Assembly: GCA_946183145.1 (NCBI GenBank)
Contig: CAMGZM010000009.1
Coordinates: 1 to 64,000 of the forward strand
Direction of reading: 5' to 3'
Source: an uncultured Fretibacterium sp.
GTDB taxonomy: Bacteria > Synergistota > Synergistia > Synergistales > Aminobacteriaceae
Length of the DNA: 64,000 nucleotides
Shown: piece by piece, positions 45,650 to 54,382 of the stretch
Layout: each line of letters starts with the position of its first letter
Numbering within the stretch: position 1 is the first letter of the stretch
The notes under the pieces: model-generated
Told to the model about the DNA's origin: nothing
What the model saw: only the letters and a program-made list of their open reading frames with translations
Database searches by the model: none
Made by a program: the position numbers and the translations under genes

Positions 45650-45821
45650 CGCTTTCTTCCTCCTATAATCAAACACACAATATTAAACCTATTTTCCGCA
45701 CAGTACGTTCATCAAATACGCCCCGCCTATTGAGCGCAAATGCAATACATTTTTTAATCCGAAATCGAATCTTTTTCACGCGTTTATGTTTCTCTCACCA
45801 CTGAAATTTTATCTGAACGCA

Positions 45822-45862
45822 CAAAAAATCCCGGCCATGTTCCTTTTCACACGACCGGGAAA
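45822..45862 (-). terminator. Terminator after the TRAP operon
   Basis: Minus-strand stem TCCCGGTC (45853-45860) with GGCCGGGA (45829-45836) followed by TTTTTT. Lies 54 bp beyond the dctP stop. The remainder of the gap to the pilin gene (45650-45820) is AT-rich with nothing else clear. Confidence 0.7.
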
Positions 45863-45915
45863 ATGATTGCCTGTTTGATTCTTATTGCTGCGTTTTTGAC
45901 TCTCCGACTCGATCC

Positions 45916-47025
45916 TTACTCAGCAGGAGCAGGAACGGGAGCGGGTGTTTCAGCTTTTGACGGTGCATTTTTCTGCGCGTCATCAATAGCTGTTGCGGGT
46001 TTGGGCTTTGAGGCTTCTGCTACGTCAGCAAGACTCTTCTCAAGCGTTGATGCGAGTCCGTTCGTGGCTGTGTCGATTCGCTTGTACAGATCCTTCACTC
46101 CCTGAACCGCTAATACATCGCTGAAGAATGAATTATCGTACTCAATCAGCTTCATTCCGCCTTTTACGAGGATTGCCTTGTTACTCTTGTCGATCTCCTC
46201 AAGTTTCGGGCGCATTTCCTGCAACGCTTCAGCTACTGCTTTGTCAAGGAGTGCTTTATGTTCGGGCTTGAGTGCCTTGTAGATTTTGTCATTGATACAG
46301 ATCTGGTTGCAGTAGAGAATATGATTCGTGCAGGCAAGGAATTTCTGTACTTCCTCAAAGTGCGCTCCTACGCATGTATCAGCGGCGTTCTCCTGAGCGT
46401 TTACCGTTCCGCTCTGAAGTGAGAAGTAAAGCTCGCCCCATGCAAGCGGTGTAGGCTCTGCTCCGATTGCCGTCCAGAAGTCCATGTGATTCTTGTTCTC
46501 CATCGTACGGATCTGAAGTTTTGCGAAATCCGTCAGCGTCTCCAAATCTTTATTGGCCGTCGCAAGTCTGTATGTTGCGTTCTGCATGAAGCCGAGAAGG
46601 TGAAGCCCGGCCTTTTCGTAAGCGGCTGACATTTTGCGGTGAAATTCCGAGTCTCCGTTCAAAACTTTGTCAATCGTATCGCCGTCATATCTCGCAAATA
46701 CCATCGGCAAATCGAATACGGCCATCTCAGGAATGAATGACACTATCGGGGCTGTCTGGCATACTGTGATTGCGATATATCCCTTCTGAGCCTGACGGAG
46801 CAAATCAGCGTCCCCGCCTAATTCGCCGTTCGGGAAATAGTCAATCACGAGGCCAGCGTTCGCAGCTTTAACTTTTTCCTGGATTAGCTGTGCAAATACC
46901 TGGCCTGCCGCGCCTTTTGCTGTTGTGTCTGCAGTAACAAGCCATACTTCATCAAATTCTGACGCTCCGAAAGCAAACGAACCGAGCGCAAGAACTAACA
47001 TAAGGGCAACGATAAATTTTCTCAT
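45916..47025 (-). CDS. dctP: TRAP transporter substrate-binding protein DctP
   Basis: 369 residues. Signal peptide (1-20, 'FAFGAS') then the DctP fold: 'FAQLIQEKVKAANAGLVIDYFPNGELGGDADLL' region, 'RTMENKNHMDFWTAIGAEPTPLAWGELYFSLQSGTV' with the conserved Arg for the carboxylate, and 'ENAADTC'. The last 35 residues form a Pro/Ala-rich tail ('ETPAPVPAPAE') not usual in DctP. It catches a carboxylate in the periplasm for DctQM. Last gene after dctQ and dctM, downstream of the aro-type catabolic genes. Confidence 0.9.
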   Translation of the reverse strand: MRKFIVALMLVLALGSFAFGASEFDEVWLVTADTTAKGAAGQVFAQLIQEKVKAANAGLVIDYFPNGELGGDADLLRQAQKGYIAITVCQTAPIVSFIPEMAVFDLPMVFARYDGDTIDKVLNGDSEFHRKMSAAYEKAGLHLLGFMQNATYRLATANKDLETLTDFAKLQIRTMENKNHMDFWTAIGAEPTPLAWGELYFSLQSGTVNAQENAADTCVGAHFEEVQKFLACTNHILYCNQICINDKIYKALKPEHKALLDKAVAEALQEMRPKLEEIDKSNKAILVKGGMKLIEYDNSFFSDVLAVQGVKDLYKRIDTATNGLASTLEKSLADVAEASKPKPATAIDDAQKNAPSKAETPAPVPAPAE

Positions 47026-47037
47026 GATTTCACCCTC

Positions 47038-48339
47038 CTAATATGCAAGCCACGTGCTTATTTCAGGGATATATACAATCAACGCCAATGAAAGCAAGAA
47101 TGCCACGATGAACGGGAAAGCCCTCTTTGCGACATCCATCGGCTGATCCTGCGAGATATTTCCGGCCACGAACAAATCGAGTCCGAACGGAGGAGTCGCA
47201 AGCCCTATCGACAAGCAGCACACAAGGACAACGCCGAAATGTACCTCATCAACACCGAGCATTTTGACAGCAGGAAGAAGAACGGGTGCGAGAATGATAA
47301 TCGCAGGGCCTGTGTCCATAATCATGCCGAGTATCAAGAATATTATTGTGCATATCGTGAGTACTGAGATTGAGCTGTGGAAGTTTGTGAGAATGAAATC
47401 CTGCACTGCTGACGTTGCATGTGTGAGCGACAATACGCGCCCGAATGCCGTTGCGAATGCGAGAATGAACGCAAGTCCGCCGTAAGTTTTCACCGAGCTT
47501 GTGAGGAACGCAGGAAGTGCCGAGAATTTTATCGTCCTCTCAATGAACAGACATACAATAATTGCATAGAAGACCGAGACAACAGCCGCTTCAGTTGGCG
47601 TGAAGAATCCCGAATAGATACCGCCGAGAATGATTAACGGGCACATTAACGCCCAGAATGAATCCTTCAGGAGGGGCATAAATCCGTTCGCGCTGATCTC
47701 GTCAAGCCTGATCTTTGTCTTCCTGTTGATTTCGTCTTTGCCTTCCTTGTTCGTAGCGCAGTAGAAAACCGCATAGGCCATGAGGAATATACCGATTAAA
47801 ATTCCGGGGAAGACTCCGCCGAGGAATAATTTTCCGGTTGAAACTCCTGTTGCGAGTGAGTAAAGGACGAAAGGAATCGACGGGGGAATTATGACTCCGA
47901 GTCCGCCCGCGACCGCGATTAATCCCGCCGCCCATGTCTTGTTGTAGCCTAAATCAACCATGAACGGAATGCACATCGCGCCGACAGCCGCCGTTGTTGC
48001 AGGGCCTGAACCCGAAATAGCACCGTAGAACAAGCACGTCAAAACTACAGCGCAGGGAACTCCGCCCGTGAATCTTCCGACAAAGTAAGAGAAGAAGTTA
48101 AAGAGTTTCTTTGAGATTCCGCCCTCGGCCATGATAACGCCGCCGAGAATGAACAGGGGAACCGCAAGAATCGGTGTTGAGTTTGCGCCGGATAATGTGT
48201 TGTCGACAATCTGAGGAATGACTCCGCCCCTCGCCATCATGAGAATGGGAGCGACTGAGCCGAGAATCATACTTACTCCGATAGGTATCGAGAGAATTAT
48301 TGCTACGAGAAATACTACGAATACGAGTAACGCCGCCAT
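47038..48339 (-). CDS. dctM: TRAP transporter large permease DctM
   Basis: 433 residues, about 12 membrane segments. Signatures 'AVPLFILGGVIMAEGGISKKLFNF', 'GAISGSGPATTAAVGAMCIPFM' and 'TPPFGLDLFVAG' are typical of DctM/SiaM. Sodium-coupled transport subunit. Starts 3 nt after the dctQ stop and ends 12 nt before dctP. Confidence 0.93.
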   Translation of the reverse strand: MAALLVFVVFLVAIILSIPIGVSMILGSVAPILMMARGGVIPQIVDNTLSGANSTPILAVPLFILGGVIMAEGGISKKLFNFFSYFVGRFTGGVPCAVVLTCLFYGAISGSGPATTAAVGAMCIPFMVDLGYNKTWAAGLIAVAGGLGVIIPPSIPFVLYSLATGVSTGKLFLGGVFPGILIGIFLMAYAVFYCATNKEGKDEINRKTKIRLDEISANGFMPLLKDSFWALMCPLIILGGIYSGFFTPTEAAVVSVFYAIIVCLFIERTIKFSALPAFLTSSVKTYGGLAFILAFATAFGRVLSLTHATSAVQDFILTNFHSSISVLTICTIIFLILGMIMDTGPAIIILAPVLLPAVKMLGVDEVHFGVVLVCCLSIGLATPPFGLDLFVAGNISQDQPMDVAKRAFPFIVAFLLSLALIVYIPEISTWLAY

Positions 48340-48342
48340 TGA

Positions 48343-48915
48343 TTACTTCGCCCCCTCTGCCTTTGCTGCCGCTTCAAGTTCGGCCTTTGCGTCAAGCTGT
48401 GTCTGCTCAAGAGTCGTAAGCTCTCTCTCGTTAAACTTGCTGAGATGGATAAAGAACATCTGAACCGCCCTGAGAGTCGCCAGGCAGAACCCGAAAAGCC
48501 CGACAGCGTATAACCACCACATAGGCCAGTTCATGGCCGGGGAAGTCTCAGCCTTTGCGCCTTCAAGCATTTCACCTTTAGCCCATTTGAGGCACTCTAT
48601 GCAGTGATACGCAAGAAGAGCCATGCACGCGCCTACAATCACATCAACGCATAAATTTATGACCTTGCGGACTTTTTCGGGGAGAAGGTCAATAACGACA
48701 TTTACGCGGAGCATGTTTGCTTTTCGCACTGTGTAGGGAAGGGAGATGAATACGCTCATAATCCACATGAAGCGCGAGAACTCTTCAGCCCACGTAAGCG
48801 ACGGCAAAAACGGAATCTTTCTGACGATAACCTGAAGCATCATGACACATGCAATCAGTATCAGAAATATGACCATTAAGCACTCTTCAAAATGCTCATC
48901 AAGCCATTTGAACAT
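48343..48915 (-). CDS. dctQ: TRAP transporter small permease DctQ
   Basis: 190 residues with four hydrophobic segments; 'VIVRKIPFLPSLTWAEEFSRFMWIMSVFISLPYTVRKANMLRV' region (conserved W-x-E-E/R-x-x-R-x-x-x-x-W pattern) is the DctQ hallmark. The C-terminal 30 residues are an Ala/Glu/Lys helix. AGGAGG before the ATG. Partner of DctM. Confidence 0.9.
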   Translation of the reverse strand: MFKWLDEHFEECLMVIFLILIACVMMLQVIVRKIPFLPSLTWAEEFSRFMWIMSVFISLPYTVRKANMLRVNVVIDLLPEKVRKVINLCVDVIVGACMALLAYHCIECLKWAKGEMLEGAKAETSPAMNWPMWWLYAVGLFGFCLATLRAVQMFFIHLSKFNERELTTLEQTQLDAKAELEAAAKAEGAK

Positions 48916-48943
48916 GAAGAATATTCCTCCTAACTGTAAATAT

Positions 48944-48972
48944 TAAAACCCCCCGCAAAATTCACAGGGGGA
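48944..48972 (-). terminator. Terminator after the HMG-CoA-lyase-like gene
   Basis: Minus-strand CCCCC (48967-48971) paired with GGGGGG (48949-48954), then TTTTAAT. Lies between the catabolic enzyme genes and dctQ, so TRAP expression may be by readthrough or its own promoter. Confidence 0.6.
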
Positions 48973-48983
48973 AATTTCCTGAA

Positions 48984-49910
48984 TTACTCTGACTGAGACG
49001 CAATTAAATCCTTCGAGCGTCCTGCCCTTAACACGTAGCTGTCTAAGTCATGGCCGACAATCCCGCGAATCTTCCGGGACATCTCCATAACCTTCAGCAC
49101 GTCAACGCCCGTTGCAATTCCCATCTCATCAAGCATATTGATTACGTCTTCTGATGAGATATTTCCAGCCGCGCCGGGAACAAACGGACATCCGCCAAGC
49201 CCGCCGAATGAAGCATCAAAGCGAGTCATTCCCGCCTGCATTGCCGCAAGAATATTCGCCATTGCCGCGCCTCGTGTGTTGTGGAAGTGAAGCCACCATG
49301 AAGCCTGCGGATATTTTTCCCGGACATGCTTGCAGAGATCGTAGACCTGATTCGGGACTGCCTGCCCTGAAGCGTCAGACAACGAAATCTCATCAATTCC
49401 GACCTTCAAATACGCCTCTATTATCGCGTCAACATCTTCAACGGGAGTCCTTCCTTCCCACGGGGACGCATAAGGCATTGAGATTGAGCCGGATATAGCT
49501 ATGTGATTCTCGTTGGCCATCTTCACGCAGTCAGCAAAACCCGCAACGCTCTCTTCTGGAGTCCTGTTGAGATTCTTCAGGTTGTGCATACGGCTTGCGG
49601 AAACGTTGAGTTTTACCTTCTTGCAGCCGCAATCTATAGCCCGCTGTACTCCGCGTGTATTGGGAATGAGCGCGCGCAGTTCAACATCTCCGGGAATCTC
49701 GCCTATACGCTTGAAGATTTCATCAGTGTCGGCCATCTGAGGGACTCTTTTCGGGTGCATGAATGAGCCGACCTCGATAACCTTATATCCCGCGTCAATG
49801 AATCCCCGCAGGATTTCTATTTTCTGGTCTGTGTTCGGGTAAACTTTTTCATTCTGGACTCCGTCACGCAGACCGACTTCACACACTGTAACTTTTTCGG
49901 GTAAATTCAT
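48984..49910 (-). CDS. HMG-CoA-lyase-like DRE-TIM metallolyase
   Basis: 308 residues. 'VGLRDGVQNEKVYPNT' (DRE-TIM 'RDGxQ' metal site; human-type enzymes read 'PRDGLQNE'), 'IEVGSFMHPKRVPQMADTDE', 'HFHNTRGAAMANILAAMQAG' metal His pair and the lyase loop 'GGLGGCPFVPGAAGNISSED' with the catalytic Cys. Cleaves 3-hydroxy-3-methylglutaryl-CoA or a related beta-hydroxyacyl-CoA. Fourth gene of the aroE-led operon; why a lyase belongs there is unclear. Confidence 0.87.
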   Translation of the reverse strand: MNLPEKVTVCEVGLRDGVQNEKVYPNTDQKIEILRGFIDAGYKVIEVGSFMHPKRVPQMADTDEIFKRIGEIPGDVELRALIPNTRGVQRAIDCGCKKVKLNVSASRMHNLKNLNRTPEESVAGFADCVKMANENHIAISGSISMPYASPWEGRTPVEDVDAIIEAYLKVGIDEISLSDASGQAVPNQVYDLCKHVREKYPQASWWLHFHNTRGAAMANILAAMQAGMTRFDASFGGLGGCPFVPGAAGNISSEDVINMLDEMGIATGVDVLKVMEMSRKIRGIVGHDLDSYVLRAGRSKDLIASQSE

Positions 49911-49913
49911 CGT

Positions 49914-50705
49914 TTATGCACCTGCCTGTGCGTTATGAATTTTTGTCAGCATGTCTTTTAACTCGCCGACCTGAATTTGACCGGGTGCGCTTGTCTGACC
50001 CGCTGCCCCGAATGTCATACATGACCCGGATAATTCACACGCAACACGGCTCATCATTCCCAGAGGCCCCATCGAGATTGTGAGATATGGACGGTCAGTA
50101 ACATTCCCGAACTCAACGGACGCGGCAATAACGGCTAATACGTCTTCTTTTGACTTTGGCATTACGGCGGCTTTCGGGATGTCTGCTACTGCTCCCTGCT
50201 GATGTCTCAATGTCGTAACAATCTCATTCGCCGGGGGAGTCGCTGAGAAATTATGACGTGAACCAACAACGAGACATTTCGCCGCGTGAATTTCGTCAAC
50301 AAGTTTTGCGGAAATGTCAGAGGCCGGGGCGTTCCAGTCAGTATTACCCCAGAACATTTCAACGTCAGCGATATCAGCATCACCGCTTTTTGCGACTGCG
50401 AGATTTGCGGCTCTGTAATCGTCAAATGCTGGTGCGACTTCTCCGCCTTCAGGTTTCGTGCGAATCGTGAAAAGTATCGGCGTATCCTTCAGCACTCCGC
50501 GTAAAGCCTTGAGGGTATCCAGCAATTTCGGAGTGTTGAACAAATCCTCGTAGAAATCAGCGCGCCATTCAACCAAGTCAACGGGAAGCCGTGTAATCTC
50601 ATCAGCCTTTGCGAGAATGTCAGCTTTTGTTTTTGCGACAATGGGGACGATTGTTTTCGGGACACCCGCGCCGAGTTCAACGCCTCGTATTGTGATTGTC
50701 TTCAT
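49914..50705 (-). CDS. aroD: Type I 3-dehydroquinate dehydratase
   Basis: 263 residues, the usual type I length. 'VDLVEWRADFYEDL' (conserved EWR), Schiff-base region 'DIPKAAVMPKSKEDV' (Lys), general-base His in 'VGSRHNFSATPP' and 'YLTISMGPLGMMSR'. Interconverts 3-dehydroquinate and 3-dehydroshikimate. Found with an aroE homologue, a TIM-barrel isomerase-like protein and a TRAP transporter but without other aro genes, so a catabolic quinate/shikimate role is likely (inference). Confidence 0.92.
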   Translation of the reverse strand: MKTITIRGVELGAGVPKTIVPIVAKTKADILAKADEITRLPVDLVEWRADFYEDLFNTPKLLDTLKALRGVLKDTPILFTIRTKPEGGEVAPAFDDYRAANLAVAKSGDADIADVEMFWGNTDWNAPASDISAKLVDEIHAAKCLVVGSRHNFSATPPANEIVTTLRHQQGAVADIPKAAVMPKSKEDVLAVIAASVEFGNVTDRPYLTISMGPLGMMSRVACELSGSCMTFGAAGQTSAPGQIQVGELKDMLTKIHNAQAGA

Positions 50706-50708
50706 GGA

Positions 50709-51566
50709 TTAGTCGATACCGTTCGCGGCAAAATATTTCTTTGCGACATCAAGGCACTGTTTCGCATGTCCTGCAACGCCGCGGGCTTTTATCTCAGCGA
50801 GATTCGGAAGCTCAATCGACAGCGGGATATTGGGCATTGCCTTAACCATGTCAGCGATTGCCATTGCGCCTTCGCCCGGGTACATTCTGCCTTCACGAGC
50901 CGTAAACAGCATGAGGTCATCTTTGATGTTGTCAAGCACGGGGTCTCCGTTGGGCATGTCATCGGAGGGCTTTCCTGCGGGGCCATCGCAGAGGTGAATG
51001 AAGCGGAAATACTTTCTCGGCGTTCTCGCAAGCTCTGAGCCCGTAACACCTGCGCGTCCTGCGTGAAGTGTGTCAACCATCACAAAGACGTTATCCCTGT
51101 AAAGGTCATCGATGAGGGAAATATCTTCCTGAAGGTTACGTACTCCCGCCCAAGGCAAAAACTCAATGTTGAACATGAGTCCGAACTCTTTGGCCATGTC
51201 TGCGACTTTTCCGGCTGTCTCTGTGTACCATTTCCTGTCGCGTGTCCAGACTGAGCCAAGTACGTCCGTTGCGCCTAATTTCGCGGCTGCCTCGAATGCG
51301 GGCTTGTACTCGTTGATGTCGAGATCTTTGCGGATTCGTGCAAGCTCAATGTCCATTAACGGCATGTCGTACTCTTTGAGGGCTGCTTTGATGTCGGCGA
51401 AAAGTTTGGGGTCATCCTGCGGAAGGAATGAAGGCTCTCCGGGAAGGTGCATAGGAATTGTGCGGAGGCTCACATAGTCATAGCCTGCTTCTTTTGCGAT
51501 TTTGATCTGATCCATCGGGTTTGTGCCGGGGATTGTGAGATAAGCTAACGAAAATTTACGGGACAT
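50709..51566 (-). CDS. Sugar phosphate isomerase/epimerase-like TIM barrel (possible 3-dehydroshikimate dehydratase)
   Basis: 285 residues of the AP_endonuc_2/xylose isomerase-like barrel. 'KIAKEAGYDYVSLRTIP' (strand 1-helix), metal-ligand Glu in 'MFNIEFLPW', 'FVMVDTLHAGRAG' (D-x-x-H) and 'PLSIELPN' (second Glu). Sits between aroE and aroD, which makes a 3-dehydroshikimate dehydratase or a related epimerase of the same pathway plausible. That assignment rests on fold and neighbours only. AAGGAG 11 nt before the ATG. Confidence 0.75.
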   Translation of the reverse strand: MSRKFSLAYLTIPGTNPMDQIKIAKEAGYDYVSLRTIPMHLPGEPSFLPQDDPKLFADIKAALKEYDMPLMDIELARIRKDLDINEYKPAFEAAAKLGATDVLGSVWTRDRKWYTETAGKVADMAKEFGLMFNIEFLPWAGVRNLQEDISLIDDLYRDNVFVMVDTLHAGRAGVTGSELARTPRKYFRFIHLCDGPAGKPSDDMPNGDPVLDNIKDDLMLFTAREGRMYPGEGAMAIADMVKAMPNIPLSIELPNLAEIKARGVAGHAKQCLDVAKKYFAANGID

Positions 51567-51634
51567 TTAATGTACTTCTCCTTTCGTGAAAATGAACAAA
51601 CCGCCCATGTGAAAGCGGCGGCGTTATTCTCTTG

Positions 51635-52513
51635 TTACTTTCCTTCTTTTTCCTTCATGATTGTCTCAAGGGTCTGGCGCATGACATCCAGCGGCACGGC
51701 TTTTCCGCCCGTCCATAACTGAATCTGCCTGAGTCCCTGATACAATGACATTCCGAGTCCGTTGATGGTTGTGCATCCGACTTCAGCGGCTTCTTTGAGG
51801 AAACGAGTCGTCGCGGGGTTATATGTTGCGTCAAAGCAAATGTGCGACGGCTTGAGGAATTTTTTGTCGACGCAGGTATATTCCTCTTTGCCCTTCATGC
51901 CGAGTCCTGAGAGGTTGAGAATAATATCTGTCTCACTGAGTGCCTTTGCGATTCCGGCTTCGTCAGCTGCTCTTACGGGTACGCATACACCGGGGTAGAA
52001 CTTGTTGATTTCCTCGCTGAGGGTCTCGCATTTCTCTGAACGTGAAGAGATGTAGATTTTCTTTGCGCCCTCGTTGGCAAGCTCAAGGCAAACGCTCCTG
52101 CCAGTTCCGCCCGCGCCGAATGAGAACATAACTTTGTCCTTGATGATGCAGCCGTGCTCTTTGATGTCGCGCAATGCTCCGTAACCGTCCGTGTTGTAGC
52201 CGATGAGTTTTCCGCCTTCAGTTTTTACGACAGTGTTCGAGCTTCCGATTTTCTTGCAGAGGGGATCTAAATCGTCGAGGTACTGCATTACGGCTTCTTT
52301 GTTGGGCTTTGTTACAGCGCATCCGAGGAACGTGGGCATGTAGCGTATACCGTCAATAATTTCCTTGAGGTGAGTGCTGTCTGCCTCGCAGTAGCAGTAC
52401 ACCATGTTGAAGCCTGCCGCCTGATACGCTGAGTTCTGCATTCTCGCGGCGAATGACTGACTCAGAGGCGTTCCGATAAGTGCGATAAGTCTGCTGTTAA
52501 TATCAATCTGCAT
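51635..52513 (-). CDS. aroE: Shikimate/quinate dehydrogenase
   Basis: 292 residues from ATG 52513 with AGGAG upstream; the track's 366-residue version extends across the promoter. 'LIALIGTPLSQSFAARMQN' (substrate 'S-x-S' motif; canonical 'PxxHSxSPxxHN' is altered), 'LGCAVTKPNKEAVMQYLDD' (catalytic Lys; canonical 'NVTxPxK' has become 'AVTKPNK'), 'GYNTDGYGALRDI' and Rossmann 'FSFGAGGTGRSVCLELA'. The altered substrate motifs suggest a quinate/shikimate dehydrogenase-like paralogue used for catabolism. First gene of the operon running to HMG-CoA-lyase-like and probably dctQMP. Confidence 0.88.
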   Translation of the reverse strand: MQIDINSRLIALIGTPLSQSFAARMQNSAYQAAGFNMVYCYCEADSTHLKEIIDGIRYMPTFLGCAVTKPNKEAVMQYLDDLDPLCKKIGSSNTVVKTEGGKLIGYNTDGYGALRDIKEHGCIIKDKVMFSFGAGGTGRSVCLELANEGAKKIYISSRSEKCETLSEEINKFYPGVCVPVRAADEAGIAKALSETDIILNLSGLGMKGKEEYTCVDKKFLKPSHICFDATYNPATTRFLKEAAEVGCTTINGLGMSLYQGLRQIQLWTGGKAVPLDVMRQTLETIMKEKEGK

Positions 52514-52571
52514 AATTAACGCTCCTGACATATAGAATTTTGTTGAGAAAATTTGTGATTGAACGGTGATA

Positions 52572-52600
52572 ATTTTATTCACGTAGCTGTGAGATTGCAA
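52572..52600 (-). promoter_or_regulatory. Promoter of the aroE-led operon
   Basis: Minus-strand TTGCAA (52600-52595), 17-nt spacer, TAAAAT (52577-52572), about 60 nt before the aroE ATG. The other half of the 220-bp divergent gap should hold the promoter of the 52734 gene; TATGAT near 52686 is a possible -10. Confidence 0.5.
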
Positions 52601-52733
52601 ACATAATTTTACTGGTTGTGAAATTTTGTGCAGGGAAAAAAATTGTCCGCGGTGTTTTTCAACAGTCAAAAATTTCCCTGTGATATGATATGCCAATCCC
52701 ACAAAACTGAAAACGAAACGGAGATTGATATTC

Positions 52734-54284
52734 ATGATTCCCGGCGCATTAATCGGAGATGTTATCGGAAGCGTTTACGAGTTCAACAACGTTAAGACAA
52801 AAAATTTCCCGCTGATGTCAGAACGCTCAATCCCTACTGATGACTCATTCATGACTATGGCAATTTCTCACGCTCTCATGAAGTGGAAGAAAGGAGAAGA
52901 GATTGACGAGTCAGAATTTCAGCAGGCAGTAATAGACTCAATGCGTGAATTTGGCAGGGCATATCCGAGAGCGAGTTACGGAAAAAGATTCAGGGAATGG
53001 ATTTTCTCAGACGATCCCAAACCCTATAACAGTTTCGGAAACGGTTCGGCCATGAGAGTCGCTCCTGTTGCATGGTATTTTGACGATTTGCAGACTGTAG
53101 AAAGATACGCGGAAATTACAGCACTTCCGACACATAATCACCCTGAAGGCATCAAAGGAGCGCAGGCAACAGCGGCAGCAATATTCCTCGCACGAACAGG
53201 AAAAAGCAAGGACGATATACGGAGCTATATCTCAATACGTTACGGCTATGACATGAAGAGGACATGCGACGAGATTAGACCGTATTATGATTTCGATGCT
53301 TCATGCCAGGGGACAGTACCAGAGGCAATTATCGCATTTCTTGACTCAGAAAATTTTGCGGACGCAATCAGGAACGCAATATCACTCGGAGGAGATTCAG
53401 ACACTATTGCATGTATCACAGGCGCAATTGCTGAAGCGTTTTACGGAGTCCCGGAAGAGATTGACGCGCTTGTTCGTCCCGTGATTGATGAGTTCATGAT
53501 GTCGGAGATTGAGAGATGGAACAAGGCCATTAACGGCACGGATGTTACGCAGGACTCAAAGCCTGTTGAGAGAGTCAAGAACAATATAACCGAGATGATA
53601 TTCATTCTCGACAGGAGCGGATCAATGACGGGTCTTGAAGGTGATACAATCGGCGGCTTCAACTCAATGATCGCAAAACAGAAGAAAGAGCCGGGCGAAG
53701 CGTTCGTGTCTGCAGTCTTGTTTGACCACGAAATAGAAGTGATACATGACCGCGTGAAGCTCGCTAAAATTCCCGAACTCACAGAGAAAGAATACTTTAC
53801 GAGGGGAAGCACTGCGCTTCTTGACGCTATGGGAAGGTCAATACGGCACATCATCAAAGTACACAGGAGCATGAACCCGAAAGAAGTCCCCGAAAATGTT
53901 GTGTTCGTGATAATCACTGACGGAATGGAGAACTCAAGCCGCGAATATTCCGGGCATGAAGTGAAAAAGATGGTTGAGCATGAGAAGACTCAATACGGCT
54001 GGGAGTTTCTTTTCATCGGCGCGAACATGGACGCAATAGCCGAAGCCGGAAAACTCGGTATCAGCGCAAACAGGGCAGTGAACTACAGGGCAGACAGCCG
54101 CGGAACGGGGGCAGTGTGGCGCGGTGCGAGCTATGCTATGTACTCTATGCGTACTATGGCATCAATGGCGGATGACTGGTCAGCGGAAATCAGCGAGGAT
54201 TACGACAGCAGGAATGACTCTGACGGAAGCGACAAAAAGAAAACGACTCTCAGGGATTTATTCCGTCGCAAAAATAAGAAGTAA
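52734..54284 (+). CDS. ADP-ribosylglycohydrolase-VWA domain fusion protein
   Basis: 516 residues from ATG 52734 (GGAG 10 nt upstream; the track TTG is too close to it). Residues 1-265: DraG/ARH fold with 'GALIGDVIGSVYEF', 'PTDDSFMTMA' (metal Asp pair), 'PTHNHPEGIKGAQATA' and 'LGGDSDTIACITGAIAEA'. Residues about 285-490: von Willebrand A domain with MIDAS 'ILDRSGSM', 'RGSTALLDAMGRSI' and 'VIITDGMENSS'. The Lys/Arg-rich tail ends 'FRRKNKK'. The first part would remove ADP-ribose from a target; the VWA part likely binds a partner. No signal peptide, so cytoplasmic. Single-gene unit. Confidence 0.85.
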   Translation: MIPGALIGDVIGSVYEFNNVKTKNFPLMSERSIPTDDSFMTMAISHALMKWKKGEEIDESEFQQAVIDSMREFGRAYPRASYGKRFREWIFSDDPKPYNSFGNGSAMRVAPVAWYFDDLQTVERYAEITALPTHNHPEGIKGAQATAAAIFLARTGKSKDDIRSYISIRYGYDMKRTCDEIRPYYDFDASCQGTVPEAIIAFLDSENFADAIRNAISLGGDSDTIACITGAIAEAFYGVPEEIDALVRPVIDEFMMSEIERWNKAINGTDVTQDSKPVERVKNNITEMIFILDRSGSMTGLEGDTIGGFNSMIAKQKKEPGEAFVSAVLFDHEIEVIHDRVKLAKIPELTEKEYFTRGSTALLDAMGRSIRHIIKVHRSMNPKEVPENVVFVIITDGMENSSREYSGHEVKKMVEHEKTQYGWEFLFIGANMDAIAEAGKLGISANRAVNYRADSRGTGAVWRGASYAMYSMRTMASMADDWSAEISEDYDSRNDSDGSDKKKTTLRDLFRRKNKK

Positions 54285-54300
54285 GGATTAATTTCATCAT

Positions 54301-54340
54301 GGCCGGAGAAAAGTTTATGACTCAGACTCCGGCCTTTTCG
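54301..54340 (+). terminator. Terminator after the ARH-VWA gene
   Basis: Perfect 8-bp stem GGCCGGAG (54301-54308) with CTCCGGCC (54327-54334), then TTTTCGT. Confidence 0.75.
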
Positions 54341-54382
54341 TAAAAAATCTTCCCGGTGTTTTATGCCTGTTTATGTTCCTGC

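Noticed and set aside
51635-52735. 366-residue version of AroE
   Set aside because: The extra 74 residues cover the promoter and divergent gap; ATG 52513 has a proper ribosome site and family-like start.
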